DNA from: Morchella semilibera
Taxonomy: Eukaryota; Ascomycota; Pezizomycetes; Pezizales; Morchellaceae
DNA: 64,000 nt
Reading direction: 5' to 3'
Assembly (NCBI GenBank): GCA_009192285.1
Contig: WBVU01000016.1
Span: 372,001 to 436,000, forward strand
Below, in pieces: positions 48,076 to 59,202 of this stretch (the first letter of the stretch is position 1; every line of letters begins with the position of its first letter). The notes under the pieces were generated by a model, which did not search any database, was not told the DNA's origin, and worked only from the letters and a program-made list of their open reading frames with translations. Position numbers and translations under genes: made by a program.

Positions 48076-50308
48076 ATGAGTGAGCACGAAGCATCCAGCT
48101 CCAATCCTTGCCTGGCATTTCATTGGTAGGATACCTTTTAAACTCCAGCCCCCGCTATAATAGCAGCATAGACTAAGGAACCTCTATACAGGCCGGATGA
48201 ACAGGCAAAAACTGTAGAAGTGGTCTCATCCTTGAACGAATGGAAGCTTCCGGGATTCAAGCTTGAGCGGTGTCCTTATGGGGGGTTTGCCTGCTTCTTA
48301 GGGCAGCAAGAGCCTTTCGATGAGATACACTTCAAAGTAAGTCACTGTGCAGGACATCGGCATCAATATTCATACTGATGATAACTGTAGTTTGTCATCG
48401 ATGGCTCCAGGTGGGAAGTCGACCGAAATCTCCCAGTCTTTGTCGATGAATTGGGGAACGAAAACAATATATGGACCCCAGAGCAGGCTACTAATCATCA
48501 TGATGCTTGCATATTAAATGTCCAGAGGCAGCAGACTTTATCAAGGGTCGACATGGGGGAGCTCTGCAGACTAGCTCTTGCTGCTCATGGCCTATATGAT
48601 CAACATTGCAATGAGTTAGAGTGCATCGTCGACAGGATAGTATCAGACACTGGTCGATTTACTCTTCCCATATCGGGAACCTTGGAAGTGTTTGTTCTAT
48701 TACGGTTTCAGCCAAGGCAACATATAGTCTTTTCAAATCAATTCGAAAGAAACGGAAAGAGCAATTTAGAAGATGTTTGGGTAGCCGCATTTCCTGCTGA
48801 TACTAGCTCAAACCCATATTTACCTCTCTATGTGAGCCTCAGTAACTCAGAGAAAGAGAGAAGGATGGAGAGCGAGTGTGCTACTCTACGGTTTCTGAAA
48901 GAGCATACATCTCTCCCTGTTCCTGAAGTATTTTCGTATGATGTCCGGTACCCTCCAGTTAAAGATTTAACTTGGGAGCAAAAAGTACACGACAAGCGTG
49001 CTGGTATAATCAACAAAGTTGAGTGGCCATTTATCTTGATGGAAAAGCTTGGAGGCTTGTCATTTCAACACTATTGGTCAATCATTGGAAACCCAAGTGA
49101 ACAGGATCCAGACCTCCAAGACATTAACATGAGGCGACAAAAGGTGTGTGATCTTATAAAAAACAGAGAATGTCTAATTCTAATGTTTAAGGCAGATCTT
49201 TGAGCAACTAGCGATGTATCAGTTGGAATTGGCAAGGCATCCAATTGCGGCATGCGGCTATCTAACTCTCAATATTAGTTACTGGCATAGACCGGACAAA
49301 AACTTTCGCACACCGAAGGCATCGTTTGGAGTCCGTCCATGTATCTTTGATACCTGCAAACCATTTACAGACTCTGTTGTTACTGCTTTCCCCGATCGTC
49401 GGGCCAGATTATGCTTCCCATTGGCAAACTCAATCAACTGTCTAAGCTCCATCACAGCCCGTTTTAATCACCTTTTTTCTCACAACTCGAAACGCCCACG
49501 AGTAATCAGTGATCCGACGGCTGAAACCGAAAAGGATCATTTTATTGCTCTCGAACAAATGAGGTCTCTCGTATTTGAAGCACTTGGCCCAAATTATGAG
49601 ACGGGTCCATTTGTTCTTCAACATGCCAACTTATTCCCGCAAAATATCTTTCTCGCTGCCAACTCTGAGAAAGACTTCACGATAAGTGGCATCATCGACT
49701 GGGATTTCGCATCCTCGGTGCCGATTCAGATCAGTGCATGTCCTCCGCGAATGTGCTTAGGTCGACTACAAATTAATAACGACAAAGATGTCCAGGAAAT
49801 CCAAGCTTCTGGCATATTTCGTTCACCAATCTTTCCGCAGGGTGTGCTTGAGATGCAAAGAACTGAGTATTTTGCATGCCTGGAACGAATTGAGGACATT
49901 GTAGAGACAAAAGAGGGACAAGGGCTCGCTGTATGCTGGGATTTGACAGGGACTAAAAGGCGCTTGTCCGAGGTGCTGAGACAAGAGATGATACTGGCTG
50001 TGTATATTTTGGACGAAATTTGCAGCACGTCCCTACAAGCCCTTACTGGGAGGGTTGCTCATATGCATCTGCCACTAGTTTTTGAAATGATAAGAGGTCA
50101 TAAGTGGTGCGATGTGAAGGAAGATATTTTGAAGTATGGAACAATGCGCTATGCAGCTGAAAGATGGGAGAAGGGGCAAAAAGACTTGGATCATCAGCAG
50201 CCGTTTGTTTTACAGACAGAACGTTCGAATCAGTCGGCTAATTCAGGGGAAAGTTTCTTGGGTCAAAGAGCCGTTTCACTGCTAGGATGTCTAGATTCAG
50301 GTATTTAA
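48076..50308 (+). CDS. CBM48 (AMPK glycogen-binding type) domain fused to degenerate APH-type kinase fold
   Basis: Four exons: 48076-48125, 48192-48336, 48391-49143, 49196-50308 (686 aa). Residues about 15-90 match the AMPK-beta glycogen-binding E-set domain: FHWPDEQAKTVEVVSSLNEW, IHFKFVIDGSRWEVDRNLP, ELGNENNIWTPEQ. The rest resembles fungal APH/choline-kinase-like phosphotransferases: ECATLRFLKEHTSLPVPEVF, WPFILMEKLGGLSF, LQHANLFPQNIFL, ISGIIDWDFASSVPIQI. In the usual HxDLxxxN catalytic motif the Asp is Asn here (HANLFPQN, about residue 461), while the metal-binding DWD is kept. It may therefore be a pseudokinase or an altered enzyme. A glycogen or starch-like glucan ligand is only inferred. 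The CBM48 module is seen only after splicing the two small 5' exons. I do not recall this fusion as an established architecture. Confidence 0.82.
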
Positions 50309-50820
50309 GCTTATAAGAGCCATCAACCTAAAGCTATTGATGTATATCATTTGATATATCTATTACATATATCTACTTAGAGGACAAGAGGTGGAGTGGG
50401 TTTGAGGAAGAGGTTGGATCAATCTTGTACTAATCAATAACTGTAGCAATTTAGCCATAAACAAGATAATTGGAAAAGTAATAAGAACTAGAGTAGATTT
50501 CCACTATGTGCATAGCGGGTAACTCGTTCTAAATTATTGCTCTGAGGCTTAGGTACTGTGGTTATAGACTACGAGTGATCTCATATGACTATAAAATTCC
50601 TCTTCATAGAGATACTGTACTGTACTTTAAAACTCGTTCCCTATAGAAATCTGTGCTAGGTCTTAAAAATGAAATCTACACAGCGTTAGATATCTATACG
50701 TTAATTCTGCTGTAACGTGTTCGGTTCTTTATGATTACATAAGCAATCGTCCACGACTTGACAGGGCCATGCTAGCTAGGATTCATCGCATCCCACAAGG
50801 AAACCCACTATGCGCTAGCG
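50309..50820. other. Short spacer, no gene seen
   Basis: A/T-rich 3' flank of the CBM48-APH gene followed by the promoter of the VanZ-like gene on the same strand. It contains repeated CTATAGA/TATCTA-type strings but no recognisable element. Confidence 0.5.
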
Positions 50821-51540
50821 ATGAGGTTTGCGAGTCCCTCCTGAGTCTATATTTCTTTATTTCTAGCTACTATAGGTCTAATGATCTATCAGGATCCGAG
50901 CTCCATTCGCCGGCGCCTTCTGCGCTTTTACGCTTCTTGCTGCATACCTGGGTTTATCCGAAATTCAGGTTCCGGTCAACGATAAACTCCTCCACTTCAT
51001 CACCTTCTTTATATTGACGGTACTACCAACCAAAATACATTTTGCTGGTGCATTGCACTGATTAAAGCTAGCTATGTTTTTACTGGATCCTGGAAACGAG
51101 TAGGAGGAGAATTGTCAACTTTACCCTAATTGTAGGTGGATATAGCTCTATTACATGGTTAATGATACGAAATATTTACTATTTAAACAGATATGTACAC
51201 TTGTAGGAGGAGTCGGGAGTGAGTTTTTGCAATCGGCCGTCACTGTGAGTCTTCTTACCACCAGATATTCTGTGTGTATACTGATAGGGCCATCCACAAG
51301 GCACGCCAATTTGACCCCTTCGATATACTAGCAAACCTTGTCGGTTCTGTAGGGGCGCTTTTGTTGTCAACCTGGTATCACAAAAGGATGCTAGAGCGAA
51401 AGCGACAGGCAAAGAAGTACCACCCGGTACCTGGTGAGGATGTAGGTGAAGGTGAAGAAATGGAGGACCTAGAAACTGGAAGGGTAGATGCCAATGATGA
51501 GGGTGGGGGTGAGGAGCAGGGTAATGGGGACGCGAAATGA
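50821..51540 (+). CDS. VanZ-like family membrane protein, first coding exon only 5 nt
   Basis: Five exons: 50821-50825, 50893-51019, 51072-51131, 51191-51244, 51301-51540 (161 aa). VanZ-like proteins are small multi-helix membrane proteins of unclear function, common in fungi. Visible: MRIRAPFAGAFCAFTLLAAY (helix 1), VNDKLLHFITFFILTLCFYW (motif and helix 2), NFTLIICTLVGGVGSEFLQ (helix 3) and FDPFDILANLVGSVGALLL (helix 4), then a charged acidic tail. The first exon is just ATGAG before a GTTTGC donor; without it no ATG precedes the conserved N-terminus. The last intron uses an AAG acceptor, chosen because it keeps frame and gives ...AVTARQFDPFD. All exons sum to 162 codons including the stop. 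Confidence 0.85.
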
Positions 51541-53642
51541 TTGGGAGCGGCGAATTCTGAAGCTTGTGGTTTTTCCCCATCTTGTTTTATCTGCCGGTAT
51601 TTACCTTTTTTCCCCATCTAATCAATGGATGGAGTGCGGAAGTTTATAACAAAGGCAGATTTTCTATCCTATCACTTCGAACTTGATCATCCCCGCACCC
51701 GCCTCGCCCCGCCTCCCCCCCCCCCGCACCCGTCAACCACCATTTGAGATGGCGATGCGATGAGTTGCAGCTGCGCCGCCCAATCAGAATCCATTACGAT
51801 CCCGACCAGCCTAGCAAGAGAAAGGGAAAGATCTGCAGTGTTCCTGGAACGCCACCTTGAAGGTTGCTTACTGACAACTCTCTGTGTCCTGGAACTTCTT
51901 TCACTTCATGCATGAATTTAGCTATTTTCCGATTTAGTTTTGCAATGAGATGTTTCAATGTGGCATGTGAAGATGAGGTGTCTGGTCAACACGTGACTAA
52001 ATCATTTGTGTGTTGGGTGAGAATAATCTCGAGAAATATCGATGCCTCTTTGCACCTAAAATGACCACTTTATCTGATGACAGTAAGTTATTCGATCTAC
52101 CATTGTTTGGGGGCCGAGGAAGAGGCGAGGAAATGACCAAAACTTGACACCCGCGTGACCCCTTGCTTGACGCAGCCTTATTCAGGCACAATTCATGGTA
52201 TTTTGATAAGATCAATAATACAGTACCGATCCACTAGGAGACGTACGTGACAGTTGATATTTCCCCTTGAAACTTCATCGGTCGATGAGCACTCAGGCAA
52301 CTAGCTGAAACAAATGTATTGGACCTAGGAACACAAAGGTGGTCCGATAAGAGACAGGGAGAGCACCGGCTACGCGGCGATCTCAGTCCCCTGAGCATCC
52401 GAAACTCAATTAACTAAACCCTATAATATGGGATATCTACTTCTTAAAGATCTTGACTTGGGAATATATCTAAGGGAAAGTACATGTAGCTTTGCTCTTG
52501 GGCGCTCCAGCAGTATTCGGGACGGAGTCGACAAGGCGAACTTTTATAGAAAGCTCCGTCTCCAAGAACGTAGTACATTGTAACCATCTTGTGCGCTGCA
52601 ATCACTGACTGCATGTTTATCACTCCAACTATAGTTGTAGTTCTTGGGGCATTGCCCAGATATGAATCTTGGGTTAACTTTCTTCCTACTACTAAATGTC
52701 CCGGAGCGGTGACCGGGGCTTACCTACGTCATGGCCCACGCGCTTCCAAAAACGGAATGGCCTAAAGTTTAAAAGTGCGCCTTGTGATGCGGAAATTCGG
52801 AGCGAGTGATCACCCGTGACACAGGCCGACATGACAACTATGACAACTCATCCCCTTGGCTGCTAGAGTAGTATGTCGCCCCCACAAACCATGATAGCTA
52901 GGATGTCACCAGATCTAGATCTAGATTTGACGAACCATTTGTCTAATTTTACATGACCTCGGTCAAAGCAGAAGAGCTCTGTCAATAAAAATGTTTCGCC
53001 AACTCTAAGTGGCAGAACAATAGGTAGTAAGTAATATGAATACAGATACATGATAATACCGAGTTATGATTCCAAATCAGAACACGTGGAGTAGCTTAAA
53101 AAAAAAGGATTTCAAACTCCATGCCTTTGCCTTGCCTTACCCTGCCTTACCCGTCCCCCCACCTCCCACGAGCGCCCATTTGCTTGCTATGATGATGAAG
53201 ATGACGATGATGATGACATGAAATGGAACGGAAAAAATAAAACTGATACACATAAAAAAAATAAAAAAAAAATAACAACTCCAGTTCCTTTATTCCATGC
53301 CTACTCTCCCTCAAAAATTTAATGGAAAGATAATGAAATAGAAAATGAAATATGCAAATCCCTTGAACTAAGAAAGAAGAAAAAAAAAGAAAAAAAAGAG
53401 AAATCCATAAAAACACAGCAGCGAGAAGTATATAGGTCGGTCATGAATCAAACGCCTTACTACCGTAGAGTAAAAATGAAAGGGAAAAAAATGAGAAAGG
53501 AAAAAATGAGAAGGTAAAAAGGCGCCCCCCCGCCCCCCCGCCCCCCCGCCCCCCCAAACCAAGACCTAAAGCTAAACGAATGTTTGTCGTCTTTCGGGTC
53601 GGAGGTGTAATAAATGTGTATGCTATTCGACGATGTGGGCTA
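51541..53642. other. Convergent 3' flanks, no gene seen
   Basis: The spacer holds a C-run near 51714-51726, a short AGATCTAGATCTAGAT direct repeat near 52911-52926 and TACATGTA at 52481. The right end, 53100-53642, is A/T-rich with C7G repeats and is probably the 3' UTR of the phosphatase gene. No coding region is supported. Confidence 0.5.
53524..53556 (-). repeat. C7G tandem repeat; G-quadruplex motif on the minus strand
   Basis: Four blocks of about seven C separated by single G occur on the + strand. On the minus strand, which is the sense strand of the phosphatase gene, this is four G-runs with one-base C loops, an ideal G-quadruplex motif. It lies about 90 bases after the stop codon. 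Confidence 0.9.
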
Positions 53643-55182
53643 CTATGAGTGCAGGTGCACTCCTCCATCAGCTTTGCACTCTTCATCTGGTTTGACTATG
53701 TCTTCATAGTCATTATCACTATCACCATCTGTGGACGTACCCGGAGGCGAAGCCGACTTTCCCCGCCGCTGAAATTTCTCCTTAAGCACTTGATACAAAA
53801 ATTCGTACTGCACCTGACTCTGCACCATGTACATTCGCTGTTCACGGAGTTGATTGACAGTCTCAAAGATGAGATCCTCGCGCTCGTCGGCAGTGATCGC
53901 GCCTGCGTCAATCTCGCGGATGAAGTGGTCGAGTGTTACAAAAGTGCCTGACCTACCAACACCAGCACTACCTATATAATGCACAATTGATTAGCAGATA
54001 ATAGCTATTGATGGGACTTAGGAAGGGGGCTGACAATGGACAATGAGCGGGTTGTGGGGGCCGCTGTTCTTCTCGTTTGCTAGCTTCACGGTCTCGAGTA
54101 GTGCATTGCGGTCTTCACCCTCTGGCACATGGAAGTCTGGCCATCCCTTAAATAATAGGTGCCATACTGTTTTCTCCTTATCGCCGACCTTCAGAACTAG
54201 TTTCCGCACTGTACACGAGCTGCGCTTATCTTTGGTCTTCTCAACACACTTGATAGTCGCATTAAACCCGTCCCCAAACTCGTCGTCACCGTTAACTGCC
54301 CACGCTTCGTCCTCAACCTTCTCCGGGAAGTACTGGAAGCACTTGTCTCGCCCCAATTCGAACGTTTTCGTGAGCATCACAATCACCGCAACGTCGTCGG
54401 TTTCGTGCCAAATCATTCGCCATATGTGGTTGAACTGTCCTTCTTTCGGGCCCTAGCACGCTAGTTAGCCCTCAATCCGTACAACTGCTTCAATGCGGGG
54501 TCCACAAACCTGGGTGCAGATATACCGCTTGACGGAATTATCTTTACGGCTGGTCAATGTGATTGGAGAAGCATTGATATAGTCACAGTGCTCCTCGGGA
54601 ACCTTTAGCTTAATGCGATTGTGCTCCCACGCTGCAATGTTGGAATATCTGTTCCGGGAGCTGACTTCAGGAGAGTCGTCGAGTCGCCATTTAGAGTCTT
54701 CCTCAGTGTTTACGAGACTCTGGGTTAGGCGTTCACCCTGTAGATACTCAAGTTCCAGGAACTTTCGTCGGATCTCTGAAGAAGGTGTTAAAACAAACAT
54801 TAGCACACTAAACTTCTAGTCGCGGACAATAGTAGAAGCTGTATATAGAAAAAGGCAGTTATGTTTTCTTATTAGAGTTGCCCCACAACCCTGAATGGGT
54901 CGTTTCAACCTCATCTCATCGCTCATACCGCTTATTCTTTCCCTCATCAACGCAATGACGGCGGGGTGGGCAAAAAAAAAAAGCAAACAAGACAAGAAAA
55001 CAAAAAAATAAAGAATAAAGAATAAAGAATAAAGAATAAAGAATAAAGAATAAAAGAGCTCGCCGACATCTAGCACATACCAATATGGGATTGTAGCAAA
55101 AACCTCGGAATGCCTCTATCAGCCGATCGGCCCCGTCGCCGAGACCTTGACATTCTTGGAGACGAGCGTGAAGAGACGGCAT
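53643..55182 (-). CDS. Cytoplasmic protein tyrosine phosphatase (Ptp1-like)
   Basis: Four exons, minus strand: 55182-55081, 54773-54510, 54452-54035, 53971-53643 (370 aa). A classical PTP domain hydrolyses phosphotyrosine. Motifs: NRYSNIAAWEHNRIKL (pTyr loop region), CDYINASPITL, YICTQGPKEGQFNHIWRMIW, the WPD loop (FKGWPDFHVP) and the signature HCSAGVGRSGT. The catalytic Cys (about residue 262) is split by the last intron. QSQVQYEFLYQVL is the Q-loop. The C-terminus is acidic and disordered. Intron 1 (about 307 nt) holds a 7-base tandem repeat. Its 3' splice site (CAGAG before ATCCGACG) was chosen for frame and is the least certain junction. Confidence 0.94.
55007..55048. repeat. AATAAAG tandem repeat, six perfect copies
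   Basis: Six consecutive copies of AATAAAG plus a partial seventh lie in intron 1 of the phosphatase gene (CTTTATT on its sense strand). The 7-base period makes this a clean microsatellite, likely to vary in length. Confidence 0.95.
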
Positions 55183-58100
55183 GATGGGGAGTCCCAGGTC
55201 TCCATGCAATGTGGTGGGACATTGGGAGGATTTGGCTAACTTGAGGAATATGTATAGTGAAAGATCTATGGGTAATGGCGAAGGTGATTGTTATGGAAAT
55301 CGTTTTGAACGACTGACCCTTTACGGGATTGGCACCTGCAGGAGATTTTTTGTTTGGGCGAGTAAGAAGTTTATGTGGTGATGTTTGGGTGGTTGCGATC
55401 GGTGGAGGGGTGTTGGTAGTTGTGCGGTAGTGGGGTGGGAGAGGAGACCTTATGAGGAGTGAGGACTTGGGATAGGCGGCTGGTTTGTAGATCGCGTGGT
55501 GGGGAGAGGAGCTATGAATACATATGTGTGATTTTCGGAGGGAGGAATGGGATGGGATGGGGGGGGGTATTTAGGGAGAAAAGAAAGAGTGTGGAGCAGA
55601 GATGGCAAATGCGTGAATGTGGCAGAGTGAAATCAGTTCAGGGAAGGGCACGAGAACTGATTGCTTGAAGAGAGTTGCGGAATTATTGATCGATTGAGGT
55701 GTGAGAGAGAGCGAGTGAGCGAGCATGTGGGAGTTTCGTATGTGTGTGTGGCCCCTAACTACATGTACTGAGCAACTACATCATGTACCTAACTGTGTCG
55801 GAGTAAGTGCTAGTCTGTCAGGCAGACTGCGGATAATGGTTTGTTTTGTTCAATATCAGTCCTCACTCGCTGGACGAAGTACATGTAATTATTTATTCCT
55901 TCTCATGTCATGTCCTTTTCATCTTCCTATCCTATCCTTTCCTTTCAAGAAAGGGATGAGCCCCCCCCCCCTCGTTCTCTGCAACAAGCAACAGCGGCTG
56001 GCGGAACTTCACTTTTGACCGGGGTTATTGGTTCTTGGAGTTGGTATCAAAGGGTACGGACATACATGTATTTGCATGCAGTATTTAGATCTAGAGTCTC
56101 TATAAGTTGTATCATACGAAATGTGGTTTAGCTAGCCTTTCTAATGTCAAGAAGGACCAGGGACGCAACGGAGGGAGACCCTGGATTGGACCCTGACCAG
56201 ATGCGAGTAAGACTACTACTCTAGTGAACGAGTCAACTCCAAGTTTTCCCTGTCCCACATATCGACCGTAGGGCGTAACTACACATGTATGTCTAGAATC
56301 TGGATATAGCTTCAACACAGCTAGAAGCACAGAAAGGTGATCGAGTCGACAATGTTCACTTCCGTATGTTTTTTTTTTCGACTTCTGCCTACTGCCATTC
56401 CCACATGTCATGTACCTACCACTAATGCCATGTCGCTGCTGCTTGACATATCTGCGGACTCTACCCGCACACCGGCTCGCTCTTCCCATCTTCATGTGAA
56501 TTGTGGATCGTACCCTGCCCTCACAGAGAGCAGAGCCGCATACACCGCCGCTTTGGTCCAGAGAGATGGAGGGATGAGAAGGTAGGGCTATCTGCATGGG
56601 TTTGCATGTGGGGAGCAATGATTGGAGGGAAGCCCGTTAAACAACGATCTGGTCCTTGGTCTATCCACACAGCCTATCTTCTCATTTCGGTTTCTTTTTC
56701 ACTTGCTTCACCTCACCTCGCAGCTTGCCACTGTGGGGAAGCTACTGAGACTAGATACCGGCTGATTTTCCTTCCTTTGTTGATCTCTCATACGTGTAAA
56801 GTGTGTACGAAGGGAAGGGGGATGACGATGGTGTCGTAGTAGTTGGAGGCGCCGTTGAGCTGAGAACCTTCCCCCAAGCTTCCAGAGGGACGGCGGCTCA
56901 AGTCCTGTGACGTCGGCGCACGGGCTAAGCACCTTTCCTCATGATGTTTCTGATAGAGAGGGGAGGCAGTTCAAGCAAGGCGCGCTGCCTGCATGTACTC
57001 TACCAAGAAACAGCAGCTCCCCCAGAAGCGGACCAGCACTTTGGTCACCAATTGAAAGGCACTCTCAATAGCGGCTACATGGACGTTATTTCGTAGATAG
57101 CAGTTAATGTATCTTTGACAGATGTCTCTTTTGGACTCTGTAACCTGCCACGAGAGCTTACTGATACAGGTCTTTCGAAGTCTAAATAAATAGTAAAATT
57201 AATATCGAGAAACCCACAATGAAAATATTGATCACATGTCCAGCTTCATCGCCGGCCGCCTAACCTTCTATTACAGAGAAGCGTGCTGCTTTTACTGGGT
57301 ACTGGCAACGCCCGTTTTAGTCATCCTACCAAGCATCTCTCTCTCCCTTTTTTTTTTTTTTTTCCCCTAGTTCCCCGGTTCACACAGAACGTGCATCCCG
57401 CCCGCATTTTTGCCCCTCCTCCACCAAAACCACATACCATCGTCAGTGACAGAAAGGGAAAAAAAAAAAAAAAAATTACATTCAAAGAGATAGTGGGGGA
57501 AAGCGATTTCTCAACCAACAGTAGCAGCAAGGACACCCCTTGTACATAACACTAAATCATATTTTCAATGATTTGGATACGTGTCTTTGAGGTATGTTAA
57601 TTCACACGCCCCACTTTCTATTCTATTCATCTTCCTCGTCCCCTTCTTCGGCCTCACAGATACAGGATCTGCGGTTACAGAGTTATGCGCTGATATGAAA
57701 GGCAGGCCTGGCTCGTTGCAAGAGTTGAGTTCAACCCCCCCGCACTGGCTTCGTGGCATGGGGATCACTGCCGCCCACCAGCCTAGAAAGAAGGAAAGAA
57801 AAGAAAAAATTACAATCTCAGAGGGCGCACACACATCATTCCACCCTACACGCTCCCTCTCACTACCTGCGCACACGCACCCGTATCAGGGCGCGCAGTC
57901 CGCAGCGGAGTACGCAGGGTAGGAATAAACCACATAATAAAGATGGTGGCTCCGGGGAAGTGGCGTGGCAAACAAAGATTGAACTGCTTACTGACCAGAA
58001 AAGTTACTGAGGAGCCCGGCGTTTCATCGTGCGGTAACAAATATTCACGGACGTTTGACGGGTGTGAGGAGAGTCGATTACAGCGAAATGGGCGGGACTA

Positions 58101-59202
58101 AGATTGACGGTTATTCTCCTTCCTCTGCTTCCCACCCTTTCCCCCGCACCTTCTTCCTCCCTTCCCAGGGGAATGAGGGATGTGGTGCGACTCCATGCTG
58201 ACACGCGTTTCAGGTGCTGCTGAAGAAAGTGGCTTTAAGAAGTTTGTCAAGATATATGCCGAGGAGTTTAAAGAAACATTCCGGCGTCGGTAGTTGAGGC
58301 GCGGTAGCAGCTCCTTTCGTGTTTATGAAAGATGCGCTGTGGCTCAAATTTAAACCGGAGGTGACGATTACCACCAATCACAAGCAGCACTAGGTACCAC
58401 TCAACTTTGTTACAATCAATCATTACCCCAAGCGAACAGCATCGTCGTAAGACTCAAATTATTTCGCTTTTTATATTTATCATCTATTTCAACCGCTACC
58501 TCTCGTTTTCTTTATCTATTTCTTCCACATTTGCGTCGGACATCAATTGGGCTTTTTGACTATCACCTACGTTATTTGGCTCTCATTCCGTCCGTAGATC
58601 AAAGGGCACAAGCCCCCCAGCATACCAGCCGAATTCTCCTTTCATCAAAAGTTTTCTCCACGATGAATGGGTTTGGTCAATCGATGCACACATTACAGCT
58701 CCTATGTACTAATTACTTGTTCCAACCAGTCATTGTCCTTTTATATGGCGTGAATATATTCGTTTTCAAAATCTTAACCTCGGTCTCCCAAGTTAATGCA
58801 AGTTCACATGCTACATCATTGCCAAGCCCATAATACCATGTTTCCAGCCAAGGAATCTGCTGGAAAATCTCTGTTTGCAATCAAAGTTGCGTAGATTATC
58901 ATTGGCCGGTAATCTAGTTTTTGAAGAGTGATGTGGGTCGTGGCAAGGTCACACAACGTCATTCCTGCGCTCATACTGCAGTGGTCGTATCGAGCCCTCT
59001 TCTTGAATCTGGGGATTTGGGGGGGGGGGGGGGCGATGAGCATATGTATATAAGAATTGCGTGTCGTCGCTATGTAGGTAGAGTAGAAGGGAATAATACA
59101 ATACCGCATCTTATCGTGTGGCCCCTCCTATCTTGCCTATCAATTGACAAGCCAATTCCCATCTCCTAAGCTATCAAAGCACATCTAGTATATCATATCA
59201 GT
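55183..59202. other. 4-kb spacer between phosphatase and reductase genes
   Basis: This is the largest gap in the window. The left 600 bases are G-rich on + (phosphatase promoter on the other strand). TACATGTA occurs at 55760, 55880 and 56063. Long T- and A-runs lie near 57350 and 57460, and a G13 run near 59020. A two-exon reading of 56 codons at 57943-58293 is possible but unproven. From 58430 to 58670 the sequence is pyrimidine-rich like a 5' leader, yet no convincing coding region follows. Several frames of 80-170 codons have no family resemblance. Confidence 0.5.

Noticed and set aside
56112-56618. 168-codon open frame on the minus strand
   Set aside because: No domain, odd Cys/Arg-rich composition and no splice or promoter context.
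57565-58040. Minus-strand hydrophobic frames (FLGWWAAVIP, GATIFIMWFIP) as a small membrane protein gene
   Set aside because: Considered as exons of a V-ATPase e-like or mitochondrial subunit, but no consistent splice junctions or family motif could be fitted.
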